DNA of 51,975 nucleotides, taken from assembly GCF_937997535.1 (NCBI RefSeq), contig NZ_CALKTT010000015.1, forward strand, positions 1-51,975. The letters run 5' to 3'. Made by a program: the position numbers and the translations under genes. Shown one piece after another: positions 36,218-43,391 of the stretch. Every line of letters begins with the position of its first letter. Position 1 is the stretch's first letter. The DNA is from an uncultured Campylobacter sp. (GTDB lineage Bacteria; Campylobacterota; Campylobacteria; Campylobacterales; Campylobacteraceae). The notes under the pieces were generated by a model. That model had not been told where the DNA came from. It saw nothing but the letters and a program-made list of their open reading frames with translations, and made no database searches.

Positions 36218-36784
36218 TCATTCAGGTTTTTTTGCGTTGTGTTGTAGGTATTTTATGATCAAATTTAGCTCGTCGCCCTCGAGCGCTACGTAGTTTGCGT
36301 TGATCATCTCTTGCAGATTCGCAGGCCATTGATTTGCCGTGAAGCTATTCGGCTCGTGAAGCCTATGACACGCAGAGCAGATCTGCTCGTAGTTTGTCTT
36401 TGCCTCCGCATAAAGCGCCTTAGCGTCCTTGGCTACGGCATCCGAACTGATCTCGTAAATCCCCTCGGCCTCATACCAGATCTCGCCGTAATCGTCCTCG
36501 AGCTTTTTGCCCTTTTTAAAATTTGCTTCGGCTTCATTCGTAAAAATCGCGTAAATTTCAGCTTCTTTCATATTTTTTTGTATTTGAAGCTGATAGTTTT
36601 CGCTCACGACGCCTTTAATTTTAATCTTGGTAACGCCGCCATCGCTGGATATCACCTCGATCGGCGTTAAAATTTCAGCCTCGCCGATTGCTTTGCCGTC
36701 TTGCGAGATCGTAACGGTTTTGGAGATCACCTCGCCGCCAAAAAGCGAACACGCACAGATAAATGAGATAAAAATTTTCCTCAT
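36218..36784 (-). CDS. Mono-haem c-type cytochrome, partner of torA copy 1
   Basis: 188 aa periplasmic protein with a signal peptide (MRKIFISFICACSLFGG), an SH3-like N-terminal beta domain (about 20-80) and one haem-binding site CSACH (Cys136, Cys139, His140). It probably passes electrons to the adjacent TorA. It matches the gene preceding the TMAO/DMSO reductase in C. jejuni and is paralogous to 38971-39579. It is the first gene of the operon and lies downstream of a candidate activator site centred at -41.5. Confidence 0.88.
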   Translation of the reverse strand: MRKIFISFICACSLFGGEVISKTVTISQDGKAIGEAEILTPIEVISSDGGVTKIKIKGVVSENYQLQIQKNMKEAEIYAIFTNEAEANFKKGKKLEDDYGEIWYEAEGIYEISSDAVAKDAKALYAEAKTNYEQICSACHRLHEPNSFTANQWPANLQEMINANYVALEGDELNLIIKYLQHNAKKPE

Positions 36785-36816
36785 AAAGTATCCTTTCTGG
36801 GTTGTCTTTAACGCGA

Positions 36817-36822
36817 ATTATA
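36817..36822 (-). promoter_or_regulatory. -10 box for the cytochrome-torA operon
   Basis: Perfect TATAAT on the minus strand, giving a predicted start near 36810, about 25 bases upstream of the cytochrome ATG. No good -35 is seen, which fits an activator-dependent promoter with the palindrome at 36842-36861. Confidence 0.6.
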
Positions 36823-36841
36823 AATCAAAGATAAATTTAAA

Positions 36842-36861
36842 TTTGTCGCGATTGCGACGAA
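36842..36861. promoter_or_regulatory. Candidate Crp/Fnr-type operator between divergent genes
   Basis: Inverted repeat TTTGTCGC - GATT - GCGACGAA (one mismatch in 8+8). Its centre (36851.5) lies 41.5 bases upstream of the start predicted from the minus-strand TATAAT, the textbook position for class II Crp/Fnr activation. It also lies 50-70 bases upstream of the regulator's start codon, so autoregulation is possible. Binding is inferred from position and symmetry. Confidence 0.6.
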
Positions 36862-36911
36862 TTTATCCTTTTTATGTAAAATTTACGTGAAATTTTATGC
36901 AAAGAGCTGCT

Positions 36912-37493
36912 ATGATAGATAGACTAAATAACGATTACAGCGAGAAATTCGACTTTTTAAGCAGGGAGCGGATTGCTAAATTTAGGCACGAAAGCTACGC
37001 TCGCGGCGACGTGATCTACGCGCAAAAGTTTAAATTTATCATTCTGCTGCGCGGCAGGGCGAAGCTAAACTGCTACGAAAACGGCAAGGAATTTATCTTT
37101 AGCTTCGTAAAAAGCGGCGCCTACGTCTGCTTGGATAAAAACACGAGCCTTGAAATTTTAAGCGACTGCGAGACGCTGCAGATCAATATCTCGGAGCTTT
37201 TCGAGTTGCTAGGAGATGAGTTTGCAAGCTCGATCATAAACGCGCTTATTAAAAACCTCCACTCGCAGCGGATTTTAATAAAAGAGATCGTCTTTGCGAA
37301 AATCCGGACGCGGATTTTAAATTTTTTAAATCGCATCGCAAACGCCGATAAGATTGCGGAGCTTCCCTTTAATATAATGACGCTGGCAAGCCTACTCGGC
37401 GCGCCTCGCCAAAACGTCTCCTCAGCGATTACGAAGCTCGTAAACGACAAAAAGATCGTGAAATTAAAGGGCAATAGGATTAAAATTTTATAG
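36912..37493 (+). CDS. Crp/Fnr-family transcriptional regulator
   Basis: 193 aa. An N-terminal cupin-like sensor domain (FIILLRGRAKLNCYENGKEF, SFVKSGAYVCLDK) and a C-terminal winged helix (LASLLGAPRQNVSSAITKLV). It lacks the Fnr-type N-terminal cysteine cluster, so it does not look like an Fe-S oxygen sensor; the effector is unknown. The ATG at 36912 has AAGAG upstream; one five codons earlier has no binding site. It diverges from the cytochrome-torA operon, with a palindrome between, so it is the likely regulator of that operon. Confidence 0.85.
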   Translation: MIDRLNNDYSEKFDFLSRERIAKFRHESYARGDVIYAQKFKFIILLRGRAKLNCYENGKEFIFSFVKSGAYVCLDKNTSLEILSDCETLQINISELFELLGDEFASSIINALIKNLHSQRILIKEIVFAKIRTRILNFLNRIANADKIAELPFNIMTLASLLGAPRQNVSSAITKLVNDKKIVKLKGNRIKIL

Positions 37494-37564
37494 TCTGAAT
37501 CTGCGCAGGGGATCTAAATTTAGACGAAAAGGATTATTTTAAGCGGAACCGCCTCATAAGACAA

Positions 37565-37593
37565 AGGGCTAAAACCAAAATGGGATTAGCCCT
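37565..37593. terminator. Hairpin between the convergent regulator and DUF805 genes
   Basis: AGGGCTAA (37565-37572) pairs with TTAGCCCT (37586-37593). It is placed between convergent genes and followed by A/T-rich DNA. A possible bidirectional terminator; there is no long T run. Confidence 0.5.
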
Positions 37594-37638
37594 AAATTTA
37601 GCTTATTTGCAAAGCTTATGTGTGCTACAAAGCTACGT

Positions 37639-38046
37639 TTAAAAAATCGAGCCTCTGCTTGCGGGTCGCAACGGATCGTCTCCAAAGCGGTTGCCTCCGT
37701 TAGTGCCTTGCTGGATAAAAAATACGAGCAATACTACCGGGCCTATTATCGGGACAAAAATTAACAGATAAAACCAGCCGCTTCTATCGGTATCGTGCAG
37801 ACGCCTTACCGCTACGGCAATAGAAGGTAAAAGTATTGCCAATAAAAAGATTGAGTTAATGAAACCGATCATTCTACCGGAACTCGTAACGGCATAGGTG
37901 CCTAAAAAGCCATCCAATACTAACGTTATAATTCCTAAAAGTGCCGCAAATAATGCAAACCACCAGTACTCTGAACGTGGTGCACGCCCCTCAAAGTTGC
38001 AATAATTCTCTTTGAGACAAGTGCGAACAGACTCCATAAAAGTCAT
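37639..38046 (-). CDS. DUF805 inner-membrane protein (copy 2)
   Basis: 135 aa, four helices, with the family motifs FEGRAPRSEYWWFALF and AVAVRRLHDTDRSGWFYLL. Starts MTFMESVRTC, like copy 1 at 29866-30309, and has a similar leader (AAAAAGGAG, TATATAAT). Function unknown. The two copies share one orientation about 7.3 kb apart. Confidence 0.86.
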   Translation of the reverse strand: MTFMESVRTCLKENYCNFEGRAPRSEYWWFALFAALLGIITLVLDGFLGTYAVTSSGRMIGFINSIFLLAILLPSIAVAVRRLHDTDRSGWFYLLIFVPIIGPVVLLVFFIQQGTNGGNRFGDDPLRPASRGSIF

Positions 38047-38350
38047 CTCAAACTCCTTTTTAAAAATAAGATAAATTATATAACAATGGCACTTAAATTT
38101 GTCCTTTATATTGATTAAATTTTATAAAATCTACTATTTTAATTTCATATCTCAAAAACTTTCCGCCACCACGCAAAGAGCGTTAATTTTTAAAATTGAA
38201 ATTTTATACGTTAAGTTTAAAGCTTATAAAACTCCGATATTTAGGGCAATACAGACTCGAATTTTTATCTTTTATTGCTATAATTCCCTCATAAATTTAA
38301 ATCTTAAGATTAAAAAGTATTCTTAAGAATTTTATAAGACGGAGGAGATC
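38047..38350. promoter_or_regulatory. Leader of the DsbI-cytochrome-torA2 operon with twin CTTAAG palindromes
   Basis: About 300 bases without a supported gene. TATAAT at 38279-38284 (+) is the probable -10 box. Just downstream are two palindromes, AATCTTAAGATT (38300-38311) and ATTCTTAAGAAT (38319-38330), whose centres are 19 bases apart, followed by GGAGGAG before the start codon. The position after the predicted start suits a repressor or a leader structure. CTTAAG also occurs near typA, so chance is not excluded. Confidence 0.45.
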
Positions 38351-38950
38351 TTGAATAGATTGATTTTAAAGATTTACGCGTGGCAAAATACTGCCACGCC
38401 GTGGTTTTGGCTCTTTGTGATAAGCGCAGGGTATATTGCGGTATCGTATTTTTTCTTTCAACGCTACCTTTTTATGTCGCCTACGCAGGCGAGCGCCCTC
38501 GTGCGTCTGGGCTTTGCCGTAGCGGGCGTGGGCGCGCTCATCGGCTTGCTGCTGCCGTTTGGCTTCATAGCAAGGCTCATTGCTTACCTGCTCGGCTTTG
38601 CAGGCGCGATATACGGCTATTTACAAAGCTCTGCGCCGCACCCCGCCGCAGATACCGCAAATTGCCTCGCAGCACCCGCATTTCCTTTTGCGGCGCCGCT
38701 TGATAGCCTGCTACCGGAGCTATTTCGCCCCGCAAGCTGCACGGGCACTCCGTCCTTCCCCGCAGGCACCGCGCTTAGCGAAGTGCAGAGCTTTTTCGGC
38801 GGATTTTACGGCGAGGGGTTCTATCTGGTGCCGAGCATTAAATTTGCAGACGCGGCGCAGTGCGCACAGGTAGTGTTTGCGGCATTCGCGGCTATTTTGG
38901 CCGTGATATTTGCGGGCTTTTTATACGGCAGATTTACGAGAAGTTTTTAA
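38351..38950 (+). CDS. DsbI/DsbB-like membrane protein lacking the first CxxC
   Basis: 199 aa, four hydrophobic helices, start TTG with GGAGGAG. From memory of E. coli (UPEC) DsbI, which reads [21 protein letters not shown], this protein reads FFFQRYLFMSPTQASALVR: the redox pair is replaced by Thr45 and Ser48. The second loop keeps the family layout (FPFAAPLDSLLPELFRPASC, then TALSEVQSFFGGFYGEGFYLVP) with Cys105 and Cys130. Without the quinone-linked CxxC, normal disulphide relay to quinone should fail. It is the first gene of a cytochrome-torA operon, so it may have become a quinol- or assembly-related membrane subunit. This is inference. Confidence 0.72.
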   Translation: MNRLILKIYAWQNTATPWFWLFVISAGYIAVSYFFFQRYLFMSPTQASALVRLGFAVAGVGALIGLLLPFGFIARLIAYLLGFAGAIYGYLQSSAPHPAADTANCLAAPAFPFAAPLDSLLPELFRPASCTGTPSFPAGTALSEVQSFFGGFYGEGFYLVPSIKFADAAQCAQVVFAAFAAILAVIFAGFLYGRFTRSF

Positions 38951-38970
38951 AATTTTAAGAAAGGATAAGC

Positions 38971-39579
38971 ATGAAGTTTTTAAATTCTATTGCGGCTGCG
39001 GCGGCTCTTGCGGCTGTGATCGCAAGCTGTGCAAACGCCGAGGTTAAGGCGGGCGAGACGCTTTATGGCACGGTGCTAAAGCAGGTAAGCGTAAGCGGCG
39101 ATTTGTCGCACAAGGACGGCAGGCTGCTGCCCACAAACGCCATAGAGGTTTTGGAGGTCAAGGACGGAGCGGTGAAATTTTCGATCATCGGCTATCAAAA
39201 TCCAAAGGCGCCCAACGTTATTTATTTCACGCCTAAAGCGCGCATAATCGCGGTGGCGTTTTCGAAGCAGGCTAAATTTCAAAGCGAGAGTTTGGGCGAA
39301 GAGGACGGCTTTAATAAAGTTAAAATAACCGCCTACACCGACGAGGGCGCGCTAAGCGGCGACGTGGATAAAATTTTCGCTGGCGCTAAAGAGAAATTCG
39401 AAGCCTCGTGTAGCGTCTGTCACGCTCTGCACCAGCCGGCCGACTACGAAGCGAACAGATGGCCGGGCTACATAAAATCGATGCTTTCGCGTACGCCTAT
39501 TAGCAAAGACGAGAGCTGGACGGTGGTACAGTATCTGCAAAAGCACTCCAAGGACGTAAATTTAAAGGATATGAAATGA
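38971..39579 (+). CDS. Mono-haem c-type cytochrome, partner of torA copy 2
   Basis: 202 aa periplasmic protein with a signal peptide (MKFLNSIAAAAALAAVI), an SH3-like beta domain and one haem site CSVCH (Cys147, Cys150, His151). It is paralogous to the cytochrome at 36218-36784 (shared CHxLHxP and ANxWP motifs). It overlaps torA copy 2 by 4 bases (ATGA). Probably the electron donor to that reductase. Confidence 0.88.
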   Translation: MKFLNSIAAAAALAAVIASCANAEVKAGETLYGTVLKQVSVSGDLSHKDGRLLPTNAIEVLEVKDGAVKFSIIGYQNPKAPNVIYFTPKARIIAVAFSKQAKFQSESLGEEDGFNKVKITAYTDEGALSGDVDKIFAGAKEKFEASCSVCHALHQPADYEANRWPGYIKSMLSRTPISKDESWTVVQYLQKHSKDVNLKDMK

Positions 39580-42092
39580 AAAGACGAAATTTTTTAAAGC
39601 TCGGCGTGGCGGTCTCGGCGCTTCCGCTCATCCCAAGCTCGATGCTCGCGGCAGATAAACTCACCGCGCTTAAGAAAAACGGCGAAATTTTAACTGCGGC
39701 GCGATGGGGAATTTTAAAAGCGAGCGTTAAAAACGGCAAGATCGTAAAATCCGCGCCGTGGAAGATCACCTCTAAAATTCCAAATACTCTTCAAAATACG
39801 ATGGCGGATCTCGTTTATAACACGCGTATCAAAGCGCCGATGGTGCGAAAATCATATCTCGCCGACCCAGATAATCCAAAGCCCGAGCTTCGAGGGCTTG
39901 ACGAATGGGTCGAGGTAAAATATGAAGACGCGATCAAGCTCGTCGCGCGCGAGCTTAAAAAGACGCGCGAGCAAAAGGGCGCAAGCTCGGTGTTTGCGGG
40001 CAGCTACGGCTGGCAGAGCACGGGTAACGTGCATGTCTCAAGGACGCTGCTTCATAGATTTATGAATTTAACCGGCGGCTTTACGGGCGTCACGGGCGAT
40101 TACTCTACGGGCGCGGCGCAGGTCATCATGCCGCACGTAACGGGCTCAAATCAGGTTTATGAGCAGCAAACATCGTGGCCGGTGGTGCTTGAAAACTCCA
40201 AAGTAGTGGTCTTTTGGGGGCTCAATCCGATCTCTACGCTTCGAGTAGCGTGGACGAGCTCGGACGAGCAGGGATTTAAGTATTTCGAGCAGTTAAAAAA
40301 CAGCGACAAAGAGATCATCATCATCGATCCGATCAAAACCGTGAGCGGCAAGTATTTCGAGGGCAAGGCGCGATGGATCACCCCTCGCCCGAACACCGAC
40401 GTGGCGATGATGCTGGGTATGGCGCAGCACCTCTACTCGCAGGGCAAGTACGATAAGGAATTTTTACAAAACTATACCGTGGGCTTTGAAAAATTCGTGC
40501 CGTACCTCACGGGGCAGAGCGACGGCGTGGCTAAGACGCCCGAGTGGGCTAGCGAAATTTGCGGCATTAGTGCGGACGTGATAAAAGAGCTTGCAGTAAA
40601 ATTTTACGAAAATCGCACGATGATAATGGCGGGTTGGGGTATCCAGCGCGCTCATCACGGCGAGCAGGCGCACTGGATGATCGTAACTCTATGCGCGATG
40701 CTAGGGCAGATAGGACTTGCCGGAGGCGGCTTCGGCTTTAGCTACCACTACGCTAACGGCGGTGCGCCTACCTGCGCGGGCGGCGTGATCGGCGGAATGA
40801 ACGCCGCAAGCGTCGGCGTCGTTAAGGACGGCAAATTCCTAGGGCTTGCGCAGGATCAGAAGCAAGGCGGCGAAGCTACTCAAGCGTGGCTGGTAAATAC
40901 GGCGAAGGTCGCCTTTCCTCTAGCTCGCATCGCGGACGCGCTGCTAAATCCGGGCAAGACGATCGACGCGAATGGCGCAAAGATCACTTATCCGAAGATC
41001 GATTTTATCTACTGGGTCGGCGGAAATCCGATCGTGCATCATCAAGATACTAACACCAACATCAAGGCTTGGCGCAAGCCGCGCACCATCGTAGTGAATG
41101 AAATTTACTGGACGCCGACTGCGAAGATGGCGGACATCGTGTTCCCGACCACGACGGAGTATGAGCGCAACGACATCACGATGAGCGGAGACTACTCCAA
41201 TATGCATATCATCCCGATGAAGCAGGTCGTCGCCAAGCAGCACGGCGCAAAGGACGATTATCAAATTTTTACCGACCTTTGCAAGGCTTACGCGGACGGG
41301 CTTGCCGAGGTTTATACGGACGGCGGCAAAACGGAGATGGACTGGATCAAAGAATTTTACGAAGGGGCGGCGAGCGCCGTAAATGCAAACACCGCTTTAG
41401 GCATTCAGATGCCGAGCTTTGAGCAGTGGTGGGAAAAAAACGAGCCGACGGAATTTTATGAGACGCCTGAAAGTGCCTCCTACGTGACGTTTGAGGATTT
41501 TAGAAACGATCCCGTTTTGGAGGCTTTGGGAACGCCTAGCGGGCTAATTGAAATTTACTCCGATACGATAGAGGCGATGAATTACAAAGACTGCGGCGCG
41601 CATCCGATGTGGTTCGAGCCCGTCGAGTGGCTCGGGATGAAGGAAAAGCCCGCGAAATTTCATCTGCTTAGCCTGCATCCGTATGACCGCTTGCATTCGC
41701 AGCAGAGCAATACCTCAAATCGCAAGAGATACGCCGTCGCAGATCGTGAGCCGGTGCTGATCAATACCGAGGACGCTAAGGAGCTCGGCATCAAGCAGGG
41801 CGATCTGGTGCGCGTGTTTAACGCTCGCGGCGAAATTTTGGCGGGAGCCAACGTAAGCGGCGACATAATGCGCGGCGTGGTGCAGATATTCGAAGGCGCG
41901 TAGTACGATCCTAACGCCGAGGGGCTTTGCAAAAACGGAAATCCGAACGTGCTTACGATCGATCTGCCTACGAGTGAGCTTGCCAACGGCAACATCGCGC
42001 ACACGGCGTTAGTAAATATCGAGCTTTATAAACACAAGGCGGGCGAGGATATCAAACTAACCGCATTTATGCCGCCAAAAGGGGCGAAGTAA
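39576..42092 (+). pseudogene. torA: TorA-type molybdoreductase, copy 2, with TAG at a conserved Trp
   Basis: 838 codons. Twin-arginine signal (MKRRNFLKLG), Mo Ser ligand GDYSTGAAQVIMPHV (Ser177), and NSDK/TPRPNTD and LHSQQSN cofactor motifs. Codon 776 is TAG (41901-41903): copy 1 has CEGAWYDPE where this copy has FEGA-stop-YDPN. The frame then continues for 62 sense codons (ending FMPPKGAK) to TAA at 42090. A single TGG-to-TAG change explains it. As written, the product would lose the last part of the cofactor-binding domain and is probably inactive. A sequencing error is possible, as the rest is intact. Confidence 0.85.
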
Positions 42093-42103
42093 GGATCAGG
42101 AGC

Positions 42104-42140
42104 GGTTCGGGCTTTAGAGCGGCTTTTTATGCCCCGAACC
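42104..42140 (+). terminator. Hairpin after torA copy 2
   Basis: GGTTCGGG (42104-42111) pairs with CCCGAACC (42133-42140). A smaller hairpin CCCGCT/AGCGGG follows. It lies 12 bases after the frame's final stop, and a TTTTT run falls inside the loop rather than after the stem, so it may stop transcription or protect the 3' end. Confidence 0.5.
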
Positions 42141-42314
42141 ACACCCGCTTTGGATTTGCTGCGACAGCGGGCTGAGTGAATTTTACCCGCCATAGCTTTG
42201 TGAATGCGGCAAGCCAGAGGAGCGGCGAGCGGTATTCGTCTCGCTGCCCCACTCCGCCCTATTTGCTCGTGAAATTCTCGCTAAATTTAAGAACTTGCCG
42301 TTTGGGCTAGAATT

Positions 42315-42635
42315 TCAATCCAAACTAAAAAACCGCCTAAGCTTCCATTTAAAATTTTTCTTCGGAATTTGCGTATCGTTAAAACCGTAGCTGTAAATTT
42401 CATTTTTATCGGTGAAATAGCCGCTGTTTTGAGCCTGTGGTATAAAGTCGGTCTGATCTTCTATTTTTACGTTTAGCGCCTTGAAATATTGCAGCAGATC
42501 ACGATACTCTTTTGCAGATACGGCATTTATTAAAAAGTAATTTCTGTTGTTAAATTTAACGACAAAATTTCTTTTTAACAGCCAAGGTAAAATTTTGAAA
42601 TTTACTGCTTTAAATCTGCACTGAATTTCAAAATT
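42315..42635 (-). pseudogene. Remnant of an unidentified gene lacking a start
   Basis: On the minus strand the frame from 42635 reads NFEIQCRFKAVNFKILPW, then NRNYFLINAVSAKEYRDLLQ, and ends KLRRFFSLD at TGA (42315-42317). The composition is protein-like, not random. There is no start codon in frame; immediately upstream the frame reads ATG GCT TAA. It may be the C-terminal end of a YcxB-like or other small membrane-associated protein, but I do not recognise it. Confidence 0.5.
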
Positions 42636-42743
42636 TTAAGCCATAAAATAAGATAAAATTTTAAAATTCTACGCCTTTTTTGGGTGTGAAAGTTTTTTTG
42701 GGACAAATCCTACCGCTTTGATATTGATGCTTTTGTGCGTATT

Positions 42744-43007
42744 TTACTTATCTCCATAGTGAGTTTTACACTGAGCTATTTCTATGGCGCCATTAGATAT
42801 TCTAAATACGAGCCGATTTTTTCCATCTATTCTAACACTATAAAGCCCCGATAAATTGCCCTTTAGCGCTTCGGGTTTGCCTATACAATCGTAGCCGTTA
42901 CGCTCTATATCTAGGATTAACTTATTTATGCGCTTTAGGATATTTTTATCATTTTCCTGCCAATACAGATAATCCTTCCAAGCTTCTTGCGACCAGATTT
43001 TTTTCAT
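42744..43007 (-). CDS. yoeB: Type II toxin YoeB (ribosome-dependent mRNA endonuclease)
   Basis: 87 aa. Matches E. coli YoeB closely (IWSQEAWKDYLYWQENDK, KPEALKGNLSGLYSVRI) with all catalytic positions: Glu46, Arg65, His83, Tyr84. When freed from its antitoxin it cuts mRNA on the ribosome. It overlaps the antitoxin gene by 4 bases. The antitoxin is a RelB/DinJ type rather than the usual YefM/Phd type. Confidence 0.93.
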   Translation of the reverse strand: MKKIWSQEAWKDYLYWQENDKNILKRINKLILDIERNGYDCIGKPEALKGNLSGLYSVRIDGKNRLVFRISNGAIEIAQCKTHYGDK

Positions 43008-43267
43008 TGATCCGCTTCTAACAAATCGTGCTCAATCCCGCTATTTTCCTTTAATTCGTCAAAAGAGCGCTTAAGATGAGATAAATTTTCGTGGCTGTAA
43101 AAGGGATCTGCTGTCAGCTCGAAAGGAATTTTGCGTTCTTGCAATACTTTTTTAGCAAATATTGTAAAAGCAGTAGTTAAATTTAGCCCCATTTCAGAGC
43201 ATACTTCCTCCAACCCTTTTTTAAGCTCGGCATCCATTCTAAAATTTACGTTTATAGATCGCGTCAT
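43004..43267 (-). CDS. RelB/DinJ-family antitoxin
   Basis: 87 aa. Ribbon-helix-helix N-terminus (SINVNFRMDAELKKGLEEVC, GLNLTTAFTIFAKKVL) and a flexible acidic C-terminus that should wrap the toxin. First gene of the pair, with AAAAAGGAG upstream. It is expected to bind the palindrome at 43286-43314 and repress the operon. Confidence 0.88.
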   Translation of the reverse strand: MTRSINVNFRMDAELKKGLEEVCSEMGLNLTTAFTIFAKKVLQERKIPFELTADPFYSHENLSHLKRSFDELKENSGIEHDLLEADQ

Positions 43268-43285
43268 ATTGTCTCCTTTTTGACT

Positions 43286-43314
43286 GCATTATACATTATT
43301 TATATGGATAATGC
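43286..43314 (-). promoter_or_regulatory. Promoter/operator of the toxin-antitoxin pair
   Basis: GCATTAT (43286-43292) and ATAATGC (43308-43314) are exact complements, and a TATAAT-type -10 overlaps the inner arm. Such promoter-overlapping inverted repeats are standard for RelB/DinJ autorepression. Confidence 0.65.
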
Positions 43315-43391
43315 AATGATTTATAAATGTGATTTGCTAAAACTCCATTATGAGAGAATACTATTAATTCTAAATCTAGTAAGATTTTAAT

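Noticed and set aside
41901..41903. Pyrrolysine or programmed amber readthrough in torA copy 2
   Set aside because: TAG is used as an ordinary stop elsewhere (gyrB, glmM, dnaA), and the aligned residue in copy 1 is Trp.
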